This document shows, in pieces, positions 1-13,219 of a stretch of 64,000 nt of DNA. Below the pieces are notes generated by a model. It was not told where the DNA came from. It did no database searches and was given only the letters and a program-made list of their open reading frames with translations. Position 1 is the stretch's first letter; every line of letters begins with the position of its first letter. A program made the position numbers and the translations under genes. Source of the stretch: Druceiella hillmani (Eukaryota; Arthropoda; Insecta; Lepidoptera; Hepialidae); NCBI GenBank assembly GCA_039881145.1, contig JAYKKI010000095.1:5097501-5161500 (forward strand). Reading direction: 5' to 3'.

Positions 1-224
1 AATAAATAATTTTGAAAACTTACGGCCATACTTGATGTAGTATCCCTATAGATCAATTGTGGGATATTTATTTTTAGGCTTCTATTAGAATATTATATTG
101 CTATAACTGTTTGCATATAATATTATTTTAAATTAAACAACAGTTATATAATTGTTCTAATAATTAGTATTTTGTGAAAAACCTACTTTATTTACCTATT
201 TATTTATTTATATACTTTTTTACA

Positions 225-390
225 GTTCATACATACGGCGAACTTGTTGCTATGAGAACAATCTGTTACAACCAACCAGAACACCCATCCGCCCTGGTCG
301 ACTTGTGGCCAGGAACCGAACCCAGATCCCCACAGTGTAATGCACTATCCAAGGCCGTATGCCTTGTGATCATTTTGATACACTACAGTA
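225..390 (-). repeat. tRNA-derived SINE-like fragment
   Basis: On the minus strand the text GGTTCGGTTCCTGGCC resembles a pol III B box, inside a GC-richer block. It reads like the common insect SINE segment where an entry-checking phrase (TGCATTACACTGTGGGGATC) precedes the B box. No clear A box or tail was fixed. The overlapping 85-codon plus-strand frame is not supported as a gene. Confidence 0.4.
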
Positions 391-1167
391 ACGATTTACG
401 TAAGTTGAATACTACAAAACTGCGTAGATAATTCTCTTCGACGTCCTGAAGAGAACAGTGGAACTGTTTATTGAAATTTTGCATAAAGAATAATTTAAAT
501 ATAAGAAGATAAAGAAAGAAAAGAAATCAGTTGTCCGTTTGCGAGTTAAGTATGTAATCATCAACTGAACTGAAATATACAAAAACCTATGTTTCATTCT
601 AAACCTTAAAATGTTATCAGTTTTATAGGAATAAATTTAAATTTTTTTTTGATAATATTTAATTATTCAATGACATTTTATAATATGAGAATGAAAAATA
701 TAGAAAATATGATAGATATTTTGCAAACAATTTGAACTTTAAACTTGAATAAATCCAAAACTGCCATAAATTTTGAAAGACAGTTTCCACTGTTATCTTC
801 AGGTTATTGAAGAGAATAAAGTCTTTGGTGCATTGTCATATTCAATTTAACTCCTGTAAATAAAGAATGAAGTCTTCAAACTCACATGTAGTTCAAGACC
901 AAAAAAATTAAATCATGTACAAATTTCGTAAAAGTTTCTGAAATTAGAATTTATGCAACCCATCGTTAAAATGCTGTTAACCCATTGTTAAAATGCTGTT
1001 AAATATATCATATTTATATTATTTTCTACAAGATTTGATAAAATAATCTTCTACACTTTAAATGTGTCGAGGAGCATAACAAATAGTGTTTTTTTTAAAA
1101 ACAGGTACCCTTAATATAAGAGTAGGAAAAACTGGATAATAAAAAGCTTGTTAATAAAATAATTTCC

Positions 1168-1418
1168 CAATTAAATGAAACTACGTAATGTAGTATTATT
1201 TCTACTTTCTTTAATTTCTTTACCACGACCTAGGTTTTGTTGTATTACAACATCTTCAGGTGGGATATTACATTACAACATCTTCAGGTGGGATGTTGTA
1301 AAACAACGAAACCTAGGTTGTGGTAAAGAAATTAAAGAAAGTAGAAATAATAATACATCACGTAGTTTCATTTAATTGTGAATAATGAATTTCTACAAAA
1401 TTAACGCCAAATATATTC
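1168..1418 (+). mobile_element. Long-hairpin element, copy A
   Basis: The element starts CAATTAAATGAAACTACGT and reads back as its own reverse complement to 1378. It then has an asymmetric tail ending CCAAATATATTC. A 12-bp direct repeat AAAATAATTTCC flanks it (1156-1167 and 1419-1430). The centre is rearranged: the block ACATCTTCAGGTGGGAT occurs twice in direct orientation instead of as an inverted pair. It lies just downstream of the synthetase stop codon. Confidence 0.75.
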
Positions 1419-1720
1419 AAAATAATTTCCATTAAATGACACACAGGAATAACCCATAATATTTCATTTGTGTATATTTAAAACTAATTATTTTTGGTAC
1501 TGAAAACATTTTTCAACTTATTGAGATATTTCCCTGTCTAAGTAAATATGAGGCACCATTGGTTTAAGAAATAAGGTATGTTTTACTGTGCTTATAATTA
1601 AAAAACATTAAACTAACTTTACGGTATCAAATTTGACCTAATGTTTAAAAGTAATTAATATTAAGTATGTTATATGGCAAAAATAAAGCCATTGATTATT
1701 TATATTAAACCTGTACATTT

Positions 1721-1854
1721 TCATTCAAAGCTAGGTTTGGCGGTTTCCTTTAGGTTGTTTACAGCCTTTCGGTTGACTTTGCCATTTTGAGTCAGCGGAA
1801 TTTTCTCAATGAACACAATTCCACCACGTAACTTCTTAAAATCGGGTACTTGTT
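1721..1854 (-). CDS. Exon 11 of the acyl-CoA synthetase gene (stop codon)
   Basis: It encodes residues 481-523 and ends in TGA at 1723-1721. [20 protein letters not shown] followed by KVNRKA is the A10 motif with the catalytic lysine. The tail KPSFE lacks an SKL-like peroxisomal signal. Confidence 0.93.
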
Positions 1855-4800
1855 CTGTAAGGAAAATTGTAACATTATGGATATATTTAAGTACTTAGCT
1901 TAACTAAGCTTAGCTTTAAGGTAGCCGCGATAATTATAATCACTTCTTTAACAATCATTTAACATTATTGACATTATTTTTAGGAATCAATTGCTGTTAC
2001 TAACTCAAATGTGTACTCTATAAAATACAAAACCAATTAAATGCTGCTAGACCAAATTAAAAAATATTTGAAATTATTGCAACTGTTCGAAAAATAAAGA
2101 ACTTTTCTGAATGGTCCAAAATTTTATAAAATGGACCTGGTACTACAGAAATAGAAAGTAATTCGGAAAAAAACTGATATTTTTAGGACCTAAAAAAAAC
2201 AACAATTCAGCCATTAACAATCGAGAATGAGCAAAAAATCTTTTTTTTTATAATATACAGTGTTTAATTTTTCCTTCATACTATAAATGATGCTTTTAAA
2301 ATAATAATTTAAAACACTCATTTAAAAAATAAATCACATTGTTAGCAAAACTTTTTTTTTATTTTCGTTTTTTTTATTTTGGTTCAATTATATTTAAAAT
2401 CACTTTATATATTTGTTTTTTCGGTCGTATATGATTTTACGTTCTTTTCATAGTTGCTATGCTTTAATGTTCGTTAAAACTATTTACTTAAAGAATAATT
2501 GATATTCATGTTTTTGCTGAAATAAGAATATAAAATTTAAAATTTTGTAAGTGATCGCACTCAACTATTCCAATAGAAAAACATATATGTCATAAAAAAG
2601 TATTAAATTACAAATATTCAGATATCCGGTTTGTCCCTTATTTTATATAAATTTTAGATATGAAAGAGTGGGAAAGCCAAAATATACAAGTATTCACAAT
2701 ACCCAGTATTTTGTATTTTGCATATTGTAGTACGTATTCCATCCAGTGATATCAAATATTTTCAACGGTGATAATAAATACATTTCACCTCTAAATTGCT
2801 CTAATTGCTTAAAGAGTTCTGTAGAAATATTGTATACAAACTAATATGTAAAAGAACCTTACTTTTCATAAACAACTCGATATTAAACGATTTAAATAAA
2901 ACTTAAGTAATACATTTCGAGAGTAATTTGGGAGGTAGTATTATATAAATAGTTAGTATTATATAATGTGATAATAACAAAAAATGGACAAAACAAGTTA
3001 CCATAATTCGGTTTCCTTTTTTTATTTTAAGCACCAGTATCAATAAAAACTTTAAATAATATACACAGATCTAACATCAGTCAACATCCAATTATTACTA
3101 TTATAAGGACCTTATTATATCTTATTATTTCTAAGGTGATTTTTTTTGTTATTTAAACAATACTTAGTTTTAGCTATTAAGTCAAGATTACTTTCATATA
3201 ACTTCCGATATTAAACATCATTAACCCATTGGTTTAACAGCCATATCAAATATTAATTGTATCTATTTACGCTGAATACGATTAAAAAAGAATTTTCGGT
3301 TTAAAATCTGCTTGAAAAAAAGTAGAGGAACAGAAATAAAACCACAATATAAGGTTATAACAGAAACATTGACAAACCATCAACGTGAGATATGAGCTCC
3401 TTAGCTGTGGCACTCAACCCAGTTTTCAACTGAACAAATGCCATTGGAACCTGTCCACTCGTGGGATGGTCCATACCGACTACTGCTGCATCGTACACAG
3501 CTCCATGCTGACGAAGCACCAACTCCAATTCTGCTGGAGTTACCTAATAGAAAAAAATGCATTTCGAAAGTTTTACTTTTAATATTATTACTGACAGATG
3601 AAATGACACAAAAATAAATTATTTTTTAAGTATATTTATCTAATTTGTGATATTATTATAGTGGATTAAATGTCATCCGTTTATGGGGGCACTTGTTCTA
3701 GTAAAATCATAATATAAAAGTGGCAATATCTTCAAGCTAGACAGGAAATCCATCAAACACGACCCGTGCTTAGGATGGCCGATCGAGGCCACCTCGTCAT
3801 TGCCAAATTGTTACAGGGGATCAAACCTGGATTCATCATTACAAGCCTGAATGGAACCATGAGACTATGCAGTGGCATAAAAAGGATACACCACACAAAG
3901 GAGTTCAAAATGTGACAATCGGCTGACAAAATAATGGCAATTGCTTTTGGGACACGAAGGGTATCCTGTCAATGATTGTAAATAGAAGGTTGTTTCAATA
4001 AAAGTGATTAAGAGAAACTGTGGTGGAGTAAAGGCAAAGAATATTGGCAAAAGGCGTGCTGCTTCTACACAACACACCTGTACAAAAGAACCATATTGCA
4101 ATGGCTACCCTTCATAATTGTTGCTTCCAAAGGTTGAACCACCTACAATATAGTTCAGATTTCAGCCGATTTTGATTATGATTTCGGTCGATTTTGAAGT
4201 TTTTTTCAAGAGTATAAGCAAGTTAATTAAAAGGCAAAATGTATTAGAGTTGAGGCAGAATTTATTTTGACGTTCCCTCGTATTTTCATTACAATAAAAA
4301 TTTGATAAAATCTAACTGAGACTAACCTAATCGAATGCAATAAAAAAATGAAAAAAAAAATATAAAAAATCGAAAAATATGCAAAAAAAGTCCAAAAACC
4401 TAATCTAACCTAACCTAACCGAACCTAAAAAATTTTAAAAAATTTTAAATTTTAAAAAAAATGAAAAAGTTGGAAAAAGTTGGAAAAAAGTGAAAAAAAA
4501 TGAAAAAAGTTGAAAAAAGTAAAAAAAAAGGAAAAAAGTATCTTCATTACAATATTTGCATGCGATGTAATCCATGTTAATACAGGATTGAAATCTGATA
4601 CATTATTCTTTTTGTCTAATATCCTGAACTAAGATCACGTGAGGTAAATACTAGTAATTATAGATTTATAAACTATATAATCAATCATATTTCGACACAA
4701 TGCAATAACAACAAATATGATAATAATCAGAAACAAATATATTTTATTGTAAGAAAAATTGATTTGATTGAAAGTTTCTAACTTTGGAAGCAATGGTTTT

Positions 4801-7800
4801 GCGGAATCTTAATAAATACAAGCTTTGAAATAAATTTATTTATTTATTTACACACTCGCATTTATCGTTACATTACAGGTAACCTATTTGTAACGAAAAG
4901 AAATTAATTAAATAAAGAAATTAATTTCTAAAAATAATAATGGTGGCAAATAATAATGGTTTAATCACAAATTACACGATAACTACAAAAGATAACGATG
5001 ACACAATTTGATAAATATACTTTCACTCGTATAAATATTCTTTTATAGGTGGTTGAGCAGTTGAATACCGCGGGAAACCGAAGAGTTCCAATATAGTTCG
5101 GTCGACGTAACAAGCAAGTGATGATTGTGTGAAAGCAGGAAATTGTCATATATGAAAAACCAAAATTTAGTCAATAATACAGGGCACAGAATTTTTCTTT
5201 TAATAGCTGGGAAATAAATTTCATTAGTGCAACATCTCTTTTGAGTTGCTAAGAATGGAAACTTAGCATACCAAGAGAAAATTGGTAGGAAATAGAAAGG
5301 GGAAGAAACCATACTCTCTCATAAACAGATGTCGAAGGAACTTCTTTCGGATAAAATAAATAAAGATTCCATACTTATTTAGCATCAAATTTATTTAGCA
5401 TTATCATAAATATGCTAAAATTTTGCACAACTCTCTATGCTAAAAATTTGCATGTTCTCATTATTAAGATATTCGTCTGTCGATTAAATATTACGGTCAT
5501 GAACACTATCCTTGCAGCATTCTATTTATTTATTGTTTCTTTAGCTACATTTTATTAAAAAAAATTTAATTTGTGTGCCTAATATAAAACTTGCTTTAAT
5601 GGTTTCATTGTTAAAGGAAGAAAGTGAACCTCAACAAATTAATCTTAAAAAATGAGTTGTGCTTATACGTTCATTATTTAGAAATAAATGTTCTCAAAAA
5701 CAAATTGCACTAAACATATTGAATGTCACTGAAACGTGTCAAAATGTTTTATGTTTGAAAATGGAACATTACAAAAGGTGATAAATTTTTATTTTAAAAC
5801 GATATAATTAGTTTATGGCACCTTGAATTAAAAAACCTTTATTGGCCATGATCTAGACCATTTGTGATCTAAACTAAATATAAATAATAAAATACTCAGG
5901 AACAGATGCGTACTAAAACCTATGTAGGCGGACGAAATAATATTTCACAGTAGAAGTCCCATAAATACTTTAATATATTATTTACTTCCTATAGTTATAT
6001 AAAAATTTTAGCAAATTGAACTGCCAATGTTCATGTACTTTATTAGAATAGCCCTAATAGTAAAAAATATTGAATAAATTCATTAATTAGCATTAAATCT
6101 GAATAGAACTAATAGGTAACATGTTTTCATAAATTAATAATAGAAATTGGTAATAAATAGAGATGTTCCATAACAGTAAAGCCAACTATCCAGCTACTTT
6201 CGGAGTGGGCGACTATTCGGCAAAGAGCGCCGACTATCCAGCTTCTTACTTTGCATGTATTCTCAATAAAATGTATATAGGAGGAATTAAATTAAATAAA
6301 AACCTCGATTATTAATTAATATTATTATTTTAGAATCAATATTACAAACTTAGAATTATAAAGCAACACTTCCTTTGGTAATCAGTCTCTAAAATTACTT
6401 ACTTGTAAACAAGAAATATCTATGACATGAAACAAAATTACTAATTTTAATTGATAATTTAACAAATAGTGTTTGATAATTAAAAATTAGTAACAAAATA
6501 ACATAATATCCTCTTATCTTCAATAAACATTTATAAATATTTCTTCTTATTTAAATAAAAGAGTAGGAATTTTTTTATTAACAGACTAAGTAATATTGAA
6601 CCAAGATTACATGTACATGATGTACTGTAAAAAAAAACATTTATCAAAATTCTAAACATTATCTGTTATACATAACCTAATCAAATCAAATTTGTGACAA
6701 ACAAAAATGTCATCTCCTTATATTTTTTTATTACTTACATTTTTTAATTAAATGTATATTATGATGTAAAAAGACTAAAGGTTCTGCCCTATCAAGCAGC
6801 AATAGATTTCTTTTTGTTTCATATATGTTGCCAGCCTCTCAGATGGATCATCATTGCGCTTTATCGTGGGTAACGCACAGTAGGAGTGCAGTTCATGAGG
6901 TACCCTTGACCTATCATCTTGAATATCTTTTATTTTTCTTGATGCAAAGTTTCGGTAGCATTGCCGAAAATTCCGGTGTGTTGCTATTTCTGTATTGTCT
7001 TCATCGATGGAGGTGCTATGTAGATCGTCTTTGCCATTGTCGTTCTTGCCATCACTCATGCTATTTTTCAGAGATTCTAATAAAAATTGAGACGTAATGG
7101 TGATGAGATCCTCTATCTTGAAAAACTGTGATTATATACTGGATCCAACAATGTAGCCAGGGTGAAGACTTTGCTATGCTCCAAGTTGAACCTACTCACT
7201 TTCAGATATTTCTGCAAGGTTTTCAGATGAGGTATTATTTCAGACACTGTAGAACAAGTTGAACTTATAAAAATGGTAATCTCTTCAAATGACTTCAGCA
7301 ATTCAATGCTTTTTCTGAGTATTTTCCACTCTTCGTTGGACAAATTTTTGAAATTTACCAATATTTCAACCAGGTATAAAGAAACAGCCGTTTTTCTTCT
7401 AAAAGGTGAGATATCATATAGTACGTGGAATTCCATCAGGTACATATGTCACGGACAAGCTGGTGATCTGATAAATTTAGTTCTTGCTGCAAATCACGAA
7501 GTATTTGTGCCATGGTATCACGTTTCAAAGCAGTACTGCCAATTGTAGAGTATGTATGAAACAAGGTACCCTTAAAAACTGAATCGTCCACTGCTTTCGT
7601 CACATTTCTGCCATAGTCTGACACAACAGCGTGAATTTTGATCATGTCCATATCCCACAAAGTTGCAATTTCTTCTTAACAGTTTTTTATATTATTGGCA
7701 GTATTTGTTTAAGGGAAATGTTTCATTTCCAATACTGCATGATGATATTTGAAACTATCGTCAAGCCAGTGAGCTGTAAAACTAAAAAAACTTTCCTTGT

Positions 7801-10800
7801 TATTTATGTTTGTCCACATGTCGGTAGTGACTGAAATTGTAGCTGCGCTCAGCACTCCTCTTTTTATTTTTGTCTCTTCATGTTTTCTGTGAAATAATTT
7901 CTGCTCGGTATATTATATTTTGGTTTAACTTTTCTCATAAAGTTTCTAAAGCCAATATTTTCAACAATTGACAACAGCTGGTTGTAAAGTGCAATCATCT
8001 CACCTATCGCACTATTGATGATTCTTGATCTTGAGTCTTCATGTGACCACTGTACAGCAAAACTATCTTCAATATTTTGCTGGCTTTTCTGACATAAACT
8101 GACCTCTGACCAGTGTCGTCAGAGGAAGTTGACGGAGCCGGCGCTGTTGTAGGTAGTTCTTCTACTTGAATTTGCAACTGGGAGGAATCGTCTGTGGTCG
8201 AACATTTGATCATAGAACCTAACTGAGGTATCAGGGTTGGATGTCGGTATTTGAGTTGATTGTTCATACTCGTAGCATTTGCTGTTTTTCCCTGCCCACC
8301 ACGAGAAATTATCATTTGGCGCTGCTTACACTTGACATTACGGGAATCATTGTCCAATTGGTCAAAAAAAAATCCATACACGAGACTTTCTTTTTGCAAT
8401 GATTAAATTTTAATTGAGCACTTTTACTTTAATGAACAATAAAAGTATTGTCTTTATTTTTTACACAAAAACACCGTTCTGATCCGTGCAAAAGCAAAAA
8501 TCAAGAAACAATGCAAAGTAAAGGAAACATGTTCTGACAAGTTCGCAGGCAACGGTTGCAACTTGCGCACAAATCTGCTGTAAACGAAAAGTTACGGAAA
8601 TTGCCAAATACCCCTGAAACCGTGATCGGCTTGGCCGACTAGTCGGCCTCTTTACAACTGACTAATCGGCTAGTCGGCCAAAGTCATAGTTGACACATCT
8701 TTAATAATAAATAATATATATTACCTGGAAATTACGATATTTTATCATCTCCTTAATTCTGCTTACAATGAAAATGTCCTTGTCTTCATCGAAATAAACC
8801 AAATCCCCAGTCCGCAAAAAGCCCTCACTATCAAAAGCACTAGCTGTGGCTTCGGGATTACCTAAGTATTCCTGTTAAAAACCAAAATAATACTATTTAT
8901 TTGCTTAGGACTGTAGTAAAACTTTGACAGTCGGAATACAGTTATGTCGACAGGCTAGATAGAGAACATCAATTAAATATTAATTTGCTGTGTAGATTTA
9001 GGTGAATTAGAATGAAAAAGGGCTGGTCATCCTCCATGACATGAAACAGAGTGACCTGATTGAAATAATTGAATTAAAAAAAAATATAGAAAAATTATAG
9101 AGAAGAAATAGAGCATTTGTGAAATATTTGTGTATGTTTATGCAATGCATGTAAAGTGCTAAACAGATTTTTATGTTTTATGTATTATATTTTAATACAA
9201 CCAGTTAACCAACTGTTACAGTCGTTAACAACAAATAGTATTATTTACAAGGATGTTTTCATTAAAACTAAAAAGAAATATCTAAAATATCTAGAAACAA
9301 AATCACAAAAATCAAGAACGAAATTTGTGTATTCCTTAACATTTTTTTTATATATAAATATTGTTTTCGTATCAAGTTACATAATTTTTTTTTTGGAGAA
9401 AATATTAAAATAGTTTAATAGATTTTTATACAAAATAATCTACGGTTACTATCACCATTTGTTTTCTTTAGAACGGATACTATTCTCTCCTACAATACTG
9501 AATAGAATTGATTTAGATCATGTATTTTATTGAAATATTAAATAATTGTGTTAGTTGATAACTCCTCGGTCTTGAGTTTGATAATGCGTTATGCTCCTGA
9601 TTATTAAGTCGGAGGATGAAGCCATAGTTTACTTCATCTGCTTAAAGTGTGCATGAATAGCTCAATAAATTACTCACGCATTTACATTGATCAACACTAT
9701 ACCAAGGGAGTTGGCCAATCTTGACAATTTTTTCTGTTTCATTGACCATTTTAGGAATGCGATTATGGAATTGTTTCATAGTTCACGATTAATAATTATT
9801 TAGTATTATGTTTAATTTGAATTTATATCTGATATTTTTGTTTTATTCACTATTATTTATCTTTATACATGTACTGTACACTATTGGTATTTTTAACGCT
9901 TATTTAGGGCAACCTGTAAGTTAGACATGGGGTTTTTAATAAATAAATAAATAAATATGTAAATATAAGAGCGGTGCAATAGGGCAAGATGAAAACTTCT
10001 CAGCCTATTACATAAATGGTGTTGCTATTAGTGAATTTTTATTTTTATATGTTGATACATGTATTGCAATAACATACAGCAAGTTACTTAATCTGTAAAA
10101 AATTTTTCTTCATACAGTCTTTGAAGATAGACAGGTTGTTTGTGTTTCATTGAAAAGGGTAAATTGGAATATCGTGCTATATAAAATTCTTCATTTTGAA
10201 TGTTAACTGCCAAAGGAGATTCGTAAAAAGTTGATAAAAGTTTATAAGGAGTCTGCTCATTATTTCCCAGCAATGAAAAAATAATGAGCTTAATTCAAGT
10301 GTGATAATATTTCTCTTGAAGACGAATAATGAGCTGACTTCAAGTGTGATAATGAGCTGAATTCAAGTGTGATAATGAGCTTGAAATAATGAGCTGAGCT
10401 GAATTCAAGTGTGATAATGAGCTTGAAATAATGAGCTGAATTCAAGTGTGATAATATTTCTCTTGAAGACGATTCACATGAAGGATGACCAAAAACTGCA
10501 ACCACAGATGAAACTTCAGGTGCACACCGTGATATAAAACGATTGGCGATTAAATGTATGAAAGACATTTTATATAAAAAATTAATAGGAAAAAAACTTT
10601 GTACAAGATGGATGTAGCATTTACTAAATGGTGACCGAAAACAAATATGAAAATAAATTTTTCAACAAGATTTGGACTGTTTTAAAAGAGGTAAAATTGA
10701 TTTTGTGCACCAATTTGTTACTAGGGATGAGACCTGGGCCCACCACTGTGTGCCAGAAATGAAACAGCAACCAAAGCTCTGTACCAAAAAAGATTCAGGC

Positions 10801-13162
10801 TATGTTTCGTGGAATGCTAAATGGATTCCTTTTGTTGACTACCTTAAAAAGAATAAAACAATAAGTGGCGAATACTATGATGTTTTCTGTACCAACTGGA
10901 TGAAAAAATTCATGAGTAAAGGCCTACCAAAAGACAAAATCGTCTTTCATTAGGGCAATGGACCTGTCCACCGAGATGTTTTGGCAGCAACAAAATTGAG
11001 GGATTTCAAGTACAAAATGATTGGAACATCTACACTATTCACCAGATTTGGCACCCTCTGTCTTCTACATATTCTCTAATCTGAGGAAATTTAAGGCTGG
11101 AAATTATTTTGAGTCAAATGAAGTGATAACAGTCATAGAGGGATATTTTGCAGACCTTCCAAAATCACATTTCAAAGATGGAATCGATTCATTGCTGAAA
11201 CATTGAGAAATTATTCTTTAAAAAATAATGCATTGTGAAGCCAAAAACCCCATTCTTTCACAACCAGACCGAAACCTTCCATCTGGGTCTCAGCACAAAT
11301 GTATATAGTTCCATTACTATTGTTTATTCTTTCTTGCTTTGAGACAATGTTGAGATGTTGAATTCCAGATCCACATATTCCGAAAATTTCCTCAATTCTA
11401 ACAGTTATGATGTATTTTAATATGAATAAATATTCATGCTTAAAACATTGCATTCAAGTTGAATATAAAAACATATGACGTAATTACTCCTATTGAATAT
11501 ATTTGGCGTTAATTTTGTAGAAATTCATTATTCACAATTAAATGAAACTACGTGATGTAGTATTATTTCTACTTTCTTTAATTTCTTTACCATCTTTGCT
11601 AATAGCCCACCTGAAGCTGTTGTAATACAACGAAACCTAAGTCGTGGTAAAGAAATTAAAGAAAGTAGAAATAATACATCACATACTTTCATTTAAATGT
11701 GAGTAATTACTCCTTTTGACATTGTTGCTCATTTGCCCTTTATTAAAAATTTTGCAATAGTAAAAAAATACCACGAATTAAAAGAAATAAATTTACCTTA
11801 AATACAGATGGACCTCTGACTCTAAGCTCTCCAATCTCATTAGGTCCCAAAGTTTTGTCATTCATGTCAACAACCTGTAACAATTGAACAATTAAGTAAA
11901 GGCTTTAAGGCTTTTTAAGTCAAAATAAAATTTTTAATGATCTTAATCATAACACAAAAAGACTAGTTTTACCTTCCACTCATAAAGAGGAGTTGGAGTA
12001 CCAACAGAATTGTCCTTTCCTTTGGCCACTGGAGCGTGAGAGAGCGAGCCACTAGTCTCCGTTAAACCATAGCAAAGGAGGACATGACCATTTGGCACAT
12101 TAGCCTGTAAGCAATGAAGTAAGTGCATATAATAAAATCGTAAAAAATCTGGATCTATGTATTGAATATTTTTAAACTAAGTACTACCTACTAAAGGTTG
12201 CTACTAAGCCTAAAACAACAGTTTTTAGAACTTTTATCTGTCTGTCAGTTCGTGCGCACAGACGAACCTTCGTTGTACATGCTGAACTGTTTTCAATGAT
12301 ATTTAGATTAACTTAAGCTAACATTTAGGTTTGGATTCCTTTCAATCAGTTCACAAATAAAAAAGATATTAGAATCTTTAATTTATATTCATTATACACA
12401 CTAATATCAGAACCGGTGAAACCGATTTAGCTGACAGCGCTATCTATTAGCGTTTTAGTAAACTTTATGCTCATAGAATTTGGAGAAAAAAAAACACAAA
12501 AAAATTTTAAAACACCTAATAACTTTTCTTACTCCAAATTCGCAGGTGGCACAGCTAGTATACACCAATTTCAAAAAGCAATGATCCTTATTGCCTAGTA
12601 GACGATTTAGAAGTATTCAAAATAAATACTGTTCTTGTAAACTAAGTATACATTTTTATCCCTGTTGGAATCCAACAGTAATAAGCATTAGGTTTAAATT
12701 ATGTAATGCCCAAATTTTCTCAATTCTTATCAAAAAATGTCTAAATTTACAAATAAAATTAGGTATACTGCTAACTCAATAAACATAAAAGATAAGCTGT
12801 TTTTAAAAAACTGGGTCTAAAACAACAACTCCTGTTTTGTTCCTAACCACCTACTTGGATTAGTTTGCTCGCTTTTACCATTACGACTTGCAAATAACAT
12901 GCACTGACATATTACTCTCAAACACCATATATAACTTCAACAATGGACAAAAATTGTAATTGTTTTAAAATTATGTCAAAATTAATTTATTACATTTGAG
13001 TGCAACAATGAAAATTCACATATGCTGTCAATTTTACATAACAAGGAGCTCACCCAACAAGCTCATAAAGATACTGTTCATGTAGAAGCACATACTACGC
13101 CCAGTTTCATACTACGGCCACAAGAGGCAGGCAGGCAGGCAGGCGTTGCCTTTAATTTATTT

Positions 13163-13219
<57 letters not shown>

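Noticed and set aside
3865..4101. 78-codon minus-strand frame
   Set aside because: It is antisense to mariner remnant 1.
5043..5312. 89-codon minus-strand frame
   Set aside because: No domain recognised. It is part of a possible retroelement fragment and does not stand as a gene.
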